In this document: one piece after another, positions 34,972 through 46,115 of the stretch
Position numbering within the stretch: the first letter of the stretch is position 1
Layout: every line of letters starts with the position of its first letter
Source: Diphasiastrum complanatum
Taxonomy: Eukaryota > Streptophyta > Lycopodiopsida > Lycopodiales > Lycopodiaceae
Length of the DNA stretch: 64,000 nucleotides
Direction: 5' to 3'
NCBI GenBank assembly: GCA_029204225.1
Contig: CM055097.1
Location: 37,436,976-37,500,975 of the forward strand
The notes under the pieces: generated by a model
What the model saw: only the letters and a program-made list of their open reading frames with translations
Databases searched by the model: none
Told to the model about the DNA's origin: nothing
Translations under genes and position numbers: made by a program

Positions 34972-36084
34972 TGTTGGATTATTCTCCTTCTACTAATCGA
35001 TTTTAATCTTCATCCATTGTTTAATCCAGTTCTGCGGATTGTCCCGTGTCTTTACACAGTCTACAGAATACACGAAGTTTACGCAGTGTCACATTTTTTG
35101 CCTGATAGAAATCTCATGTAAAAACACAGTGTCGCATTTTTCGCTTTTCAGAAGAACCTCAAATGTTAAGGAAAATGACTTTGGCAAAGTGTAGGGCAAC
35201 CCTAAATGAGGTTTAAGAGCACCTTCTCCTTTTTCGCATTTTTTGCGAAAAACCCGATAGTGTTGCCTGTGGCTGTTTTAGTTCATTTCTGCAAAGCTAC
35301 AGTTTTGGTTCATTTATGCAAACAGAACGTTTACGACCAATTTCACCACTTATCATCAATCAATGACAAGGACCAGATGGATGCCAGCTGATCACCAGCC
35401 AACTGGCGATCGCAATTGACGACCTAATTTCTTAGTATAAATAGTTGTTCATATTCATACAGTTTAATAATCTGAAATTGTATGATCATCAAGATTATCA
35501 GAAGCATTTTGAATAATTAGCTCTCTCTCTCAAGCCTGCGAGCTTGAACACTCCTGAGCATTCTAGCTCACTTCTTAGAGTTGTTTTTGATATTGCTATT
35601 GCGCCATTGCTTATCAGAATTGCGCTTAATTCAGATTTTCATTTTAGCCGCTCAACGATAGCATAGAGTACGCGGCTTCGATCCGCAACTTATTGTACTC
35701 ATTTACTTTTGTTACGCTTTCATACTGAATCAATACTATCCTTCATTGCGTTCAGTTTTCGTCTCAGAATGTATGCGTTTTTGTATTTCTTCGGGCCTAG
35801 TTCGTAAATAATTCGCAACTAATTATTTGTCTGATAATTTTTTATACTTAATTGTTTGGCTACGTAATCACTATACTACTGGCGATTTCAAGTCAGTTAC
35901 TATAAGTTCAAACATGATTTCTATCACTATTGTCTTGTTTGAAATTGATAGGCGTAGTCATGCATTGGAAAGACAAAGATAGTTTATTCCGCCTTGCATG
36001 AAAAGTTTTCTTTTTCTAGACACACGAATTATTTTCATTTGTTTCTTTTCGAACTAGACCTATGTTCTGCACCACTTTCCGACA
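34972..36084 (+). mobile_element. 5' LTR of Copia-D2
   Basis: 1113 bases from TGTTGGATTATTC to TTTCCGACA, with the primer site directly after. It contains a hairpin TTTTTCGCA/TTGCGAAAAA near 35230-35252 and a TATA-like box TATAAATAG at 35436. Confidence 0.85.
35433..35444 (+). promoter_or_regulatory. TATA-like box in the D2 LTR
   Basis: TAGTATAAATAG, 640 bases before the LTR end, a plausible start of element transcription. Confidence 0.5.
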
Positions 36085-36096
36085 TGGTATCAGAGC
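36085..36096 (+). other. Primer binding site of Copia-D2 (tRNA-iMet)
   Basis: Exact TGGTATCAGAGC. A second near-copy (TGATATCAGAGC) lies about 40 bases on, at 36128. Confidence 0.9.
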
Positions 36097-36291
36097 GATT
36101 TCACTACTACTTTATCTAGTTCCAACATGATATCAGAGCGAAATCTCTAATACTTGATATCTTTTGCGATATCAAATTGATATCATACTCTTTAGTTCTT
36201 TTCAAACCTTTCAGTATCAGAGAATTGATTTCCTATTGTTGGCATTACCACATCTTAGCGTCATCAATACAATCAACAGACTAAGTTCCAG

Positions 36292-36520
36292 ATGGATTCT
36301 CAAAGTAAAGTCAATCTTATCGCAGACAAGCTAAATGGATCCAATCATCATTTGTGAAAATTTAAGATGAAGACCTTGCTAATCGCCAGCAAATTATGGG
36401 ACGTTGTTACAGGTACAGAAGTAAAACCTGAAAACGACGACTCAAAGTGGAAATCGAAGGACGGTAAAGCTTTTGCGCTTATTATCCTCAATATATCAGA
36501 TACACAGATTGGACACACAG
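36292..36520 (+). pseudogene. Copia-D2 gag N-terminus
   Basis: ATG at 36292 gives MDSQSKVNLIADKLNGSNHH, then a stop replacing Trp, then KMKTLLIASKLWDVVTG and DGKAFALIILNISDTQIGH. The sequence then jumps near 36520 into GAG-pre-integrase (SYASILNMSRQSM), so most of gag, its zinc knuckle and the protease have been deleted in one step. Confidence 0.85.
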
Positions 36521-37376
36521 CTGGAGCTATGCATCTATATTGAACATGTCCAGACAATCCATGGTTCTTGATCTCGACTATCCTTCTAGTAAGGTCGATC
36601 TCCCTGTCTGTCATAGCTGCATCTGTGGAAAGCAGGCTAGGATTCCTTTTAGATCAAACCACATGCATGCAACCAAAGATCTGTTAGATGTTGTTCATAC
36701 AAATATATGTGGACCTATGCAAACTCCCTCATTACTAAATGCAAAGTATTTCATTACCTTTATTGACAAATTCTCTAGAAGAACAGTTGTCTATTTCATT
36801 AAACAAAAATCAGAGACTTTCATCAAATTCAGACAATTCAAAGAGCATGCTGAAAATCAAGCTGGCAAATGAATCAAGGCACTGAGGTCAGATATCGGGA
36901 GAGAATACATCTCCAACGAATTCAAGGATTATTGCCTTAACAACGACATTGAGCAACAATACATCACTTCCTATTCGCCTCAGTCAAATGGTCTTGCTGA
37001 GAGAAAGAACAAAACCTTAGTTCAATCAGCAAAGTGCATGTTATCACAATATGCGACACTTCCGAAGTGCTTCTGGGCTGAAGTTGTTTCAACATCAACC
37101 TATATTCAAAACAGATGTTCTACTAAAGGCCTCTCAGACAAAACACCATTCAAAGTTTGGACAGGTACCAAACCTTCTTTATCAAACTTACGAGTTTTTG
37201 GATATACTGCTTTTGTGCAGATTCCTCGTGATCTCAAGAAGAAGCTCGACTTCCAAAGTATCAAGTGTGTTTTCATCAGCTACACTACTTTTGATCAAGC
37301 CTATAAGTTGTTCGATCCCATCGAGTTAAAGATATTCACTAGGCGGGATGTCATCTTCATCGAAGATCAGTTGTAA
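36521..37376 (+). pseudogene. Copia-D2 integrase
   Basis: Zinc-binding CHSCICGKQARIPF is followed by the core. The first catalytic Asp region reads VVHTNICGPMQTPS, where the family has HSDICGP, so the Asp is replaced by Asn. The second is ALRSDIGREY (Asp kept), after an in-frame stop at AENQAGK. The third is GLAERKNKTLVQSAKC (Glu kept). The C-terminal part reads WTGTKPSLSNLRVFGYTAFV and DLKKKLDFQSIKCVFISYTT. Integrase would join element DNA to the chromosome; stop and Asp loss make this copy dead. It is close to the fragment at 5594-5730. Confidence 0.92.
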
Positions 37377-37639
37377 GTCCTCAAAGGAAAGGGCAGTCCC
37401 CATGTAGCTGACCTATCAAATTCTCCTGATGCTTTGAACTTTCCAGTTCCTCAGTCGAATATTCTTACTGAAGGTCCAAGCTCCTCTACTCTTGACAAAT
37501 CAACAACAATAAAAAAATGATGATGTTGCAGATCATCAACTACAGTATGATAGAAATAATCAACTTCATGTATTACCCACGAGATCTTCAAGGACTAGCA
37601 GACCACCTAACTGGTATATTGACAAGTCTGCAACATATC

Positions 37640-37997
37640 TTGTTCAGGAACCGATGTCTGTCCAAGAGGCATTCAGTCAGCCTAATTCAGATCTCTGGAA
37701 AGAAGCTATGGATAAAGAGTATTTATCTCTTATCAAGAACCAGACGTGGACAATTGTCGAATTACCTACCAGCAAAAATGTAGTTGATTGCAAATGGATT
37801 TTCAAAGTCAAGTACAACACAGATGGAAGCATCAACAGAAGAAAGGCACGACTTGTAGCCAGAGGATTTTCTCAGGTACACAACGTCGATTACAATGAGA
37901 CTTTCAGTGTACTAGTCAAGCATTCTTCTATTCGACTCTTGCTATCATTTGCCGCTACAGCAGATTTGGAAATACATCAAATGGATGTACAGATGTG
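37640..37997 (+). pseudogene. Copia-D2 reverse transcriptase N-terminus
   Basis: Reads VQEAFSQPNSDLWKEAMDKE, NQTWTIVELPTSKNVVDCKW, VDYNETFSVLVKHSSIRLLL and LEIHQMDVQM, the first third of Copia RT up to the first catalytic Asp. It breaks off at 37997, before the YVDD region. The linker 37377-37639 is frameshifted. Bases 37998-38092 are unassigned and separate it from the truncated LTR of Copia-E on the other strand. Confidence 0.9.
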
Positions 37998-38092
37998 ACT
38001 TTGATAAAGCACATTGCTCACAAACATGATTCATGCTAGTTATAGATTTTGGAAGACCAAAAACAACTTGCCTCTTTGCCATCACCTTGAAG

Positions 38093-38758
38093 AGAGATCT
38101 CACGAGTAATAGTCTCGCTTCACTAGCGGACCTTAGGACCTTCTGATCCTAGACACAGAGCTCTTCTCGCACGCAGGCGGAGTTGCTGTGTGTAATTCGT
38201 CTTGATTGCTTACTGGCATCAGACTTCTTCAACTTTACGCTCTATATTTATACTGTTCTGATATATGTCAAGTATATCCAGTAAGCATGGTCTGTCTACG
38301 TAAATCTAAGATTAGAGTGATTAAACATCTACAACTAATCAGGGAATTACAAGAGTGGCAGATTAGCCACAACCTTGGAAAATATCTGCTGACGTCATGC
38401 CATCAGATTAAATTCCTGTACTTCTAGGTACTTGCGTAATCTTTGTTGGTACTCTTTGGAGCATGAGGGAAAAACGGGTTTTGCGACATTTTTCGTGTCG
38501 CGTCGTTGGTTTTGTTTCCACCATTGGTTTTGTTAGTTTGTTTGTCTTTCTCTTGTACTGGATCGCAAAGGAATCTCGCTCGTAGATCTTTCGTGATCGT
38601 CTCCTCTGACTTTTGTGTTCGCGAACCAGTTGTCTTCGTTTTCTTTGACTTTCGTGTTCACGAAACTCTTCGTGTTTCGTGTCTCCATAGATTCGAATTC
38701 GCAAACATCTTTGTCGGGTTGAGGGCTGAAAGCTAGCAACGCTTTGTAATCGAAAACA
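38093..38758 (-). mobile_element. 3' LTR of Copia-E, truncated
   Basis: Minus strand starts TGTTTTCGATTAC at 38758 and matches the 5' LTR at 42966-43989 until 38093; about 340 bases of its end are missing. In one 120-base stretch I count 6 differences, 5 of them transitions. A TATA-like TATAAATATA lies at 38243-38252. Confidence 0.85.
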
Positions 38759-39474
38759 TTTTGTTTCTTCAGCTCCGTATCAAAGCATGATAACTTTACG
38801 ATCTCAAGACTGCTCCTTTGCCTCTCAAAGAGTCCTTTGTCCAGAGCTTTAGTAAAGATGTCAGCAACCATATCTTTTGTTCCTATGAAGGTGGTCTGCG
38901 TCATCTTTTTCTCAATTAGATCCCTGATCAGGCGATACTTGATCACGATGTGCTTCGTTCTGGAATGGAACATGGGATCTTTTGTCGGGTGTATTGTAGA
39001 GGTGTTGTCCATCTGCAAGACCAGTGGCTCGTTTCTTGTTTCGCCCAATTCGTCCAAAAACTGCCTTAGCCAAAGTATTTTGTTGGCCATCTTTGCTACT
39101 GCTATGTATTCTGCTTCACAGGACGACTGGGCTACAACGGTCTGCTTCTTGCTGATCCAGAGAATTGCTGCTCCTGATGCGATGGTGCATCCTCCTGAGA
39201 CGCTTTTACAATCGTCCTTGAGAGATGCCCAGCTAGCATCATTGTAGGAAAGTATCATGAGACCTGCACCACGACAATAACACAAGCCATAATCCCTCGT
39301 TAATTGAGGATATTGCAAAATTCATTCTGCAATCTTCCAATGTGTCGAGCCTGGATTGGTGCAGAATTGGCTCATCTTGACATAAGCAATATCAGGATGT
39401 GTGTTGTCTACTAGGTACATCAGTGATCCTATCAACTTCCTTTAAGGTGTGAGCTGCATCTGTTCTCTCTCTTT
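38759..39474 (-). pseudogene. Copia-E RNase H
   Basis: The minus strand shows GLMILSYNDASWASLKDDCK (first Asp), CEAEYIAVAKMANKILWLRQ (Glu) and LQMDNTSTIHPTKDPMFHSR (Asp), then HIVIKYRLIRDLIEKK and DIFTKALDKGLFERQRSSLE, the usual end of Copia pol. The open frame runs on into the LTR. A purine-rich GAAGAAACAAAA just before the LTR start may serve as the plus-strand primer. The part before 39318 is in a second frame. RNase H removes the RNA template during reverse transcription. Confidence 0.92.
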
Positions 39475-40192
39475 CTAAGTCTTTGGACAGTCGTCGTTCG
39501 TCAGTACCGTCCCTACGAGCATTGGAGTGTTCACTCCTTTGCAGTTTAGCATCATAAAGTCCTCTAGGATCTTCTGGGTGTATCTGGACTGGTGAAAGTA
39601 TAACTTACCTCCTTCATAGTCCCTTTCAATTTGTAAGCCTAGGTAACACCTGGATTCTCCCAGATCCACTATCTCGAAATATTTCAAGATGTCTGTCTTC
39701 ACCTCAGCAATCAGCTGCTCACTCCTGCAAAGTATCAGAGTGTCGTCCACATATACAGCCACTATGATGATCTGCCCATCTGTAACTCTGACATATACAT
39801 TGGAACCAGCCAACAGAGACTTGAATCCTAATGATTTTAGGGCTTGATCTTTCTTCTTGTACCATTGTCGGACTGAATGTTTCAGACCATAGATGCTTCT
39901 ATGCATCTTGCATACATAGTCAGGAAGTGAATTCGAGACAAATCCTGGGGGTTGATACATGTAGACTTCTTCGTCTAATTTGCCATGCAAGAAGGTTGTC
40001 TTCTCATCCAATGTGAATCATGAGGTCATAAGCTGCTGCATATGCAAATAATAGACGCAGAGACGAATGTTTGACGACAAGAGAGAAGGTTACAGAGTAG
40101 TCAATACCGTATCTCTGAGAAAAACCCTTCACTACCAGTCTTGCCTTGTATTCCGTCACACTCCTGTCTAGTCTGTATTTGAGTTTGAAAAC
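39475..40192 (-). pseudogene. Copia-E reverse transcriptase
   Basis: The frame 39475-40011 is open for 178 codons and contains [20 protein letters not shown] (first Asp), CKMHRSIYGLKHSVRQWYKK and the intact catalytic VYVDDTLILC, then YLGLQIERDYEGGKLYFHQS. The N-terminal part from 40012 to 40192 is frameshifted. This is the best-kept RT in the window and the only one where I read an intact YVDD. The break before it and one after it still make the polyprotein discontinuous. Confidence 0.92.
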
Positions 40193-41524
40193 TCATTTGC
40201 ATTTGATAATCTTGCGCTTATGTGGTAATGGCTCCAACGTCCATACCTGGTTCTTCCTCATGGACTCCATTTCTTCGTTCATGGCTTGGATCCATCTGTC
40301 CTTTTCTGGACTTTCGATCGCCTCTTCGAATGTCTGTGGTTCGTCACTGAATCCGCAGAATTCTTTTGATGTGGAAGCTGAGCTACCTGGCACATATCTT
40401 GCTGGCACTCTTCGTGGTCTTGTTGACCTTCTGGGAGATCCTCCTGGAACAGCTATGCCTTTGCCCTTGTCTGTTCTGCTCGGTCCTGAACCATCTTGGT
40501 TTACAGGAACTGCGGCGGCAGGTTGCCTCTCGAATCTTTCTTCGTCTGATTTGTCGTTTGAATGGGAGACGATTAAAAAATCTTCATTTTCATGTTCGTC
40601 CTCTGCTCCCTCTGATGTTGGCGGCAGGTCATAGTATTGTCTCTCTAGAACTTCGTAGCTGACAGAATCTTCGTTGGCCATTGTCCTGCTCTCATCAAAT
40701 TTGACATCTCTCATTGTTTTCACAATGTTCGTGTCTGGCATGTAGATTTCGTAGTATGACGAATTGTTGTCATAACCTACTAGAAATCCTTGCTCGACTT
40801 TCTCATCAAGCTTCTTGCGAAGCTTGTCAGGAATATGTGCATATGCTGCACAGCCAAATATTCTGACGTGAGACAGGTTTGGTTTTCTACCCCACCATAG
40901 CTCATGTGGTGTCGTGTGAGGAACCCCAGATTTACCTGTCCTATTCTGGATGTATGCGACTACAGCTATTGCTTCAGCCCACAGTGCCCTTGGAGCTTTC
41001 GAATAGGCCATCATGCATCTGGCTGCTTCCATTAGGATCCTGTTCTTTCGTTCTACAACACCATTGTGCTGTGGTGTGTAGGCTGCAATTCTTCTATGAA
41101 TGATACCATGATCATTGCAGAAGTCAATGAAACGATTCAAGATATATTCGTCACCTCGATCTGTTCTGATTTGCTTCACCTTGCTGCTTGTGCATCTTGC
41201 TGCCCAATTCACATATTCTGTGAGTTTATCGAGTGCTTCAGATTTATTTTGAATAACATACACTCTCGCAAACTTGCTATAATCATCAATGAAGGTTATA
41301 TAATATTTTGAACATCCTATTGAGATCACGTTGAATAGACCGCAGATGTCAAAGTGCACCAGTTCCAAAATCTTGGTCGTTCTGTAGGAGTCTTTGACGA
41401 ATGGTGTGCGTGACATTTTGCCTTTCAAGCATGCATCACAGGTGGTCGAACTGGTTGCATTCAAGATGTTGACCCTTGCTATTGCTCCATGATGACTTGC
41501 CTGGTAAAGTGCCACTGAGTTCAT
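40193..41524 (-). CDS. Copia-E integrase, 443-codon open frame
   Basis: The longest open frame of the window. It contains zinc-binding CDACLKGKMSRTPF, the catalytic triad in LVHFDICGLFNV (Asp), IRTDRGDEY (Asp) and HNGVVERKNRILMEAARC (Glu), then TPHELWWGRKPNLSHVRIFG and the chromodomain-free C-terminal part with PDKLRKKLDEKVEQGFLVGY. A low-complexity linker precedes EFCGFSDEPQTFEEAIESPE and the RT start CKW at the left end. No start codon of its own is expected, since integrase is cut from a polyprotein; the frame begins within GAG-pre-integrase. Openness over 1.3 kb and similar LTRs suggest a recent insertion. Confidence 0.92.
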   Translation of the reverse strand: MNSVALYQASHHGAIARVNILNATSSTTCDACLKGKMSRTPFVKDSYRTTKILELVHFDICGLFNVISIGCSKYYITFIDDYSKFARVYVIQNKSEALDKLTEYVNWAARCTSSKVKQIRTDRGDEYILNRFIDFCNDHGIIHRRIAAYTPQHNGVVERKNRILMEAARCMMAYSKAPRALWAEAIAVVAYIQNRTGKSGVPHTTPHELWWGRKPNLSHVRIFGCAAYAHIPDKLRKKLDEKVEQGFLVGYDNNSSYYEIYMPDTNIVKTMRDVKFDESRTMANEDSVSYEVLERQYYDLPPTSEGAEDEHENEDFLIVSHSNDKSDEERFERQPAAAVPVNQDGSGPSRTDKGKGIAVPGGSPRRSTRPRRVPARYVPGSSASTSKEFCGFSDEPQTFEEAIESPEKDRWIQAMNEEMESMRKNQVWTLEPLPHKRKIIKCK

Positions 41525-41572
41525 GTGGCAGAGTCTTATGTGCCACAGAGTGTTTGGTGAGTCATCATGGGT

Positions 41573-41950
41573 CTAATGCATTTGAGCTTCAGGTAGGCGC
41601 ACCTTCAGATGATATAGGTTGTCTTTCCTTCTGCCTTGAGCTATGAGAGTGCTGGTGATGGCGTCAATCACATTGCATGCTTCATTGGAAAACGTCACAC
41701 GCATCCCTGTATCTGCTATTCTTGCTACAGAGAGCAAGCCTTGATGCAGAGTTGGCACGAACAGAACATCTTCGAGTCGTCTGTCTCTACCGTTGGTGTT
41801 GAGCCAGAGTGAACCAATACCGTTCACTTGATGTCTAGATCCATCTCCAAGAACTATGAATCTTGAGAGATCTACACTTCTGAAATCAGACATGATTCAT
41901 CTTGATGTCACGAAGTGCGAGGTGGCTCCTGAATCCAGGATCACCTCGTG
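41573..41950 (-). pseudogene. Copia-E protease and GAG-pre-integrase start
   Basis: The minus strand gives VILDSGATSHFVTSR with the aspartic protease site intact, then a stop, then VDLSRFIVLGDGSRHQVNGI, LEDVLFVPTLHQGLLSVARI and DNLYHLKVRLPEAQMH. The stop at 41571 separates it from the integrase frame. The protease would cut the polyprotein in the particle. Confidence 0.88.
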
Positions 41951-41999
41951 TGTGTTAGACGTTCATGCTGCACACACATTTTCACAGATGTAGGCAGTT

Positions 42000-42862
42000 G
42001 AACAATTTCTGTTTGTTCTTTCTTCACCCATATTCGAGCTCTCGGGATCCTCGACATAGGAAGAACTATTATTGTTCTCCCGTCTGTTCTGTGTTGATAT
42101 GTTTCTTGGGTTTTCGTGGCAATCCATGGCTGCATGACCCTTCTTATGACAATGGATACACTCAATCTTGGGATTGAGCTAGCAGGTATCTACTGTATGC
42201 CCGTCTCTTCCGCATCTCACGCAGGTCTTCTTGTCTGCATCTTGTCATTTCGACCTCCCTTTGGTCTTCTAGTTGCTCTTGCTGGTCCCCTCTACTTGTT
42301 GGTCGCGATCCTGCCTCTGATTTGACTCCCTCGTAGACTTGAATTGTGTCTTGGATTTTTCTCTATTGCCGTAGAGGGCCTGGTCAGAACCATCCTTGTG
42401 ATCAAGGTGTTCTCTGGCCTCGAGTTCCTCTCGAATCTCGACGAGATAGAAACAGATCCTTCATCTTTCTCACGAAAGAGGTGAGGTCTTTTCCATCCCA
42501 CTATAGGTTCATCAGCTGATCTTCCAGCATCATGATCTGACTTTTTGATTTCGTTTGAAATCTTGTGAGCAGTGCATCCCACATCTCCTTGGCTTTGGAG
42601 AGTGTAGCCTAGTCAAGTGTAAGGCTATCTTCGATGGAAGATGATAGCAAGGCTACTGCCTTGTCGTTTTTCTCCCTTCATTTGTGTAGCTCCTTGTCTG
42701 TTGTCGTAGGCATTTCTTTAGTGCCATCCACCCAGGGGAAGAGTCCTTCGCCCTTGAGTATCAATGATGTTTTAACTTTTCAGGCTAGAAAGTTAGATCT
42801 TGAAGAATCAAGTATAGTGCAGATCTTGCTCTGCATGCTGCTGATCGAAGCCATTACTTCTT
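42000..42862 (-). pseudogene. Copia-E gag with two zinc knuckles
   Basis: Two perfect C-X2-C-X4-H-X4-C motifs, CVRCGRDGHTVDTC (42182-42223) and CIHCHKKGHAAMDC (42119-42160), are separated by a stop. Upstream toward 42862 the gag body is frameshifted several times, but the layout mirrors Copia-B. The leader lies between 42862 and the primer site at 42965. Confidence 0.8.
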
Positions 42863-42952
42863 GAAGTCTGTTTCCTTGTTCATGGTTGATTGCTTGAATG
42901 GTTGGCCTCCTGGATCTGATAGCTTATCGGCTATGTCAGAATATGACAGGGC

Positions 42953-42965
42953 GGCTCTTATACCA
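42953..42965 (-). other. Primer binding site of Copia-E (tRNA-iMet)
   Basis: TGGTATAAGAGCC on the minus strand, one change from standard. Confidence 0.8.
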
Positions 42966-43989
42966 CTGAAGAGAGTGTCGCAAAGGCGAAGCGCGTTCCT
43001 CTTGCAAGACTCGTATGGAGTTCAGATGCGATCGCTGGGCACTGCCAGCTGAATCACTCCTACAGTCCTCCAGAGTGTAGTCAGTCACTGCTAATCTACG
43101 TTCTCAAAATCAATACAACATTCGACTTGATTTCAACCAAAGTGCAGAATTAAAATGAACAAGAAAACTCAGAGATATAAAATATCAGCATAAGCATTCA
43201 ACATCCAAGATCAGACACAACAAGAAAATAATCTATATTAATTTTCTCTGAATTTCTTCAAGCACTGCATGCGAATCCATGCAGTGCGTTGGCGTGGGAG
43301 AAGCACGATTCTCTCACGAGTAATAGTCTTGCTTCACTAGCGGACCTTAGGATCTTCTGATCCTAGACACAGAGCTCTTCTCGCACGCAGGTGGAGTTGT
43401 TGTTTGTAATTCGTCTTGATTGCTTACTAGCATCAGACTTCTTCAACTTTACGCTCTATGTATATACTGTTCTGATATATGTCAAGTATATCCAACAAGC
43501 ATGGTCTCTCCACGTAAATCTAAGATTAGTGTGATTAAACATCTACAACTAATCAAGGAATTACAAGAGTGGCAGATTAGCCACGACCTTGGGAAATATT
43601 TGCTGACATCATGCCATCAGATCAGATTCCTGTACTTCTGGGTACTTGCGTGATCTTTGCTGGTACTCTTTGGAGCATGAGGGCAAAACGGGTTTCACGA
43701 CAATTTTTGTGTCTCGTCGTTGGTTTCGATTCCACCATTTTTTTTGTTAGTTCGTTTGCCTTTCTCTCGTACTAGATCGCAAAGGAATCTCGCTCGTAGA
43801 TCTTTCATGTTCGCGAACCGTTCGTGATCGTCTTCTTTGACTTTCGTGTTCGCGAACCGTTTGTCTTCGTTTCCTTTGACTTTCGTGTTCACGAAACTCT
43901 TCGTGTTTCGTGTCTCCATAGATTCGAGTTCGCGAAGATCTTCGTCGGGTTGAGGACTGAAAGCTAGCAAGGCTTTGTAATCATAAACA
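42966..43989 (-). mobile_element. 5' LTR of Copia-E
   Basis: 1024 bases. Minus strand TGTTTATGATTAC to CTCTTCAG. Contains TTCGCGAA three times (43810, 43849, 43929) and TTCACGAAA near 43890. The 3' LTR has only one exact copy, at 38618, because a ~16-base block is absent there. Confidence 0.85.
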
Positions 43990-44651
43990 TTTTGTTTCTT
44001 CACACCTCCAATGACTTAAAGTTGAGATGCCCCAATCTCTTGTGCCATATCTCTTGCATTGACAATTGCTCCTTTGCCATACATCCAACTTGGTTAGCAG
44101 CAACAAAAGCACCAAGCTTGAACAATTTACCTTGCCTCTGCCCTTTTGCACCACACACACTAACACTATGAAGATTCTTAGTGATTAATGGAATGAACCA
44201 AAAATTCTTCAAATTCACATTCCTATTAGAAGAGAGAGAGAGAGATAAGAATTGTGCTAATCCCTTTGATTGCACACTCACCATCATTGGTCGTGTAGAT
44301 CACCTTCTTGTCACCTTCAAATGCCATCAATGATGAATAAAACTCCTTATGAAATGTCGTATGTGATGTAGCTCCACTATCAATCCACCAAGGATCAATA
44401 TCTCCATGATTAGCCAACAAGCATGATGACATAACAAAAGCATCATTTGAATTTTGTTCATCAACACCATCCTTATCAAGAGTCAAATAGTTGCTTGATG
44501 TAAGCCTATCACTGCTCTCCATCATGAAGCCACTTAAGGTTGCCATGTTGCAATGATTGGTCTTCTTCTTTGAACTTGTTCCAATGCACCTAGCACTCTC
44601 TTGAAAATCAACAAATGATGACAAGAAGATATCACAAATATTTGGAAACAA
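43990..44651 (-). pseudogene. Copia-F protease and GAG-pre-integrase
   Basis: The minus strand reads WWIDSGATSHTTFHKEFYSS (protease site intact), VIYTTNDGECAIKGI, then after a frameshift NVNLKNFWFIPLITKNLHSV and EIWHKRLGHLNFKSLEV, the pre-integrase HxxxxH motif. It is cut at 43990 exactly at the LTR start of Copia-E, which therefore inserted into Copia-F. A run of (CT) near 44231-44246 lies at the frameshift. Confidence 0.85.
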
Positions 44652-45112
44652 ACTAGTCTCTCTTTTTTTCTCTTCTAGTAAATTTTAGCACATAGAACTG
44701 ATGATATCTTGAACAGTAATTTGATTTGCCTATAATATAATGAACTTTTGAGCTCAAATACACTTGAATCACAGAACCTTTGTACCAAGAGATCCTATCA
44801 AATTTTAATTTTTCACAAAAACGCAAAATATTGAATCAATAAAAAACTATATACAAAAGCTAGACATCTACTAATAGAATGCAGCATCCACAATCATGAG
44901 AATTTCTGTCTTGACATTCCAATAAGTGGATTAAAAAAATTGTCCTACTCCAAGTGATTTGATCTAAAATGACTCTAGGATCACAAAGACCCACTTTCTA
45001 CACTTGAAAAGGCTTGATTTCAGATAGAAACCACTCCAGCTCCACATAGAATTGATGTGCCCTCAAGTACACCCCTAGATTTGGAAAATCCACCAACTTT
45101 AGCTTGCAGCTT
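44652..45112 (-). mobile_element. Copia-F leader or gag remnant, no frame
   Basis: AT-rich, many stops in all frames, bounded by the primer site at 45113. Nothing else seen. Confidence 0.5.
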
Positions 45113-45124
45113 GCTCTGATACCA
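45113..45124 (-). other. Primer binding site of Copia-F (tRNA-iMet)
   Basis: Exact TGGTATCAGAGC on the minus strand. Confidence 0.9.
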
Positions 45125-45430
45125 CGTGAGAAAATCATATTCAAACATACTTAATGAATCAATAGAACCTTGGCTAAATTTGGATGCCATCTAGAATCAT
45201 TCACAGGCTAGAAATCATACATCTACCATGCTAGAACTTAGAAACTCATGTAGATATGATTATAATCACTAAGATATGGTATAGTACTCTCCCTATCCAT
45301 ACAACAATAGTACAACACTCTCCTTCACACATGTGGATTCAAGTACAACAAGAAAAATCATATTCTACACAATAGAACTCAAGATATCATGAGAAATATG
45401 AAAGAGATGGGCATAGAATCAAAAGAGTAT
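45125..45430 (-). mobile_element. LTR fragment of Copia-F
   Basis: Ends GATTTTCTCAC on the minus strand before the primer site. The outer part is lost at the junction with Copia-A2 near 45430. Confidence 0.65.
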
Positions 45431-46115
45431 TTGTTGGTACTATAGGGTGTATAGGACTTGAAACAACCAATGAGGCTGGTCATATGCTGAGTGGCACCAG
45501 AATCCAAGAACCAAGAACTGTCGTTGGATGCTCCTTAATGGCTGGTCATAAAAACATCATGATCTGCTTCTTGAATGGGTTGTGAAATTTCTGTAGTTGC
45601 ATTGGCCACTTGATTTGACTGTCCCTTGTTGTTGTTCTTTGCTTGAGGTATCCGACAGTCTTGATCTTGTGGTTGTTTCTCTTGCAGTATCTGCAGAACA
45701 ACTTCTTCTTAGTCTGTGGGTTTGATTGTTCTTTGTGTTGTGTTCGTTTTTGGTCTTGCTTTGATTGCTTCGGGCCTTTCTTCTTCTTCTTCTGCTTAGT
45801 CGTGCCTTTGTTGGTGTACAAGGCGCGAGAATCGGCTGAGGAACTGGAGGCTTTGTTCCTCCGTGTGTCTTCCTGCAACAACATTGCAATGACTCTTGAA
45901 AGAGTCAAATCTGGATGCGTCGTGATGATCATCACCCAACTATCGTATGAGCTCGGCAAGCTTGTAAGCAGTTGCATTATTGTGTCTTGATCGTCTATGA
46001 AAGATCTGACAACGAACATTTGTTTCAGCATGTTCTTGAATTGGTTGCTGTGATTTTGTAGGGAATCACCATTTGCCACCTTGAGGGAATAAAATTTCTT
46101 CTTGAGATGTAGCTT
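45431..46115 (-). pseudogene. Copia-A2 gag and protease start
   Basis: Same family as A1. The 191-codon open frame from 46121 reads SKLHLKKKFYSLKVANGDSL, LLTSLPSSYDSWVMIITTHP and LTLSRVIAMLLQED. Lysine-rich KGTTKQKKKKKGPKQSKQDQ is followed by a knuckle CRYCKRNNHKIK that is lost by frameshift before its last Cys. Further down, the protease site reads SSWFLDSGATQHMT in another frame and is intact here, unlike in A1. The 5' side is fused directly to LTR sequence at about 46115, so the primer site and gag N-terminus are deleted. Confidence 0.85.

Noticed and set aside
43695-44003. A second Copia-E RNase H C-terminus upstream of its LTR, implying tandem elements sharing an LTR
   Set aside because: The homology starts exactly at the LTR start (TGTTT at 43989), so the frame is read-through of the LTR. 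Copia-E is a single element inserted in Copia-F.
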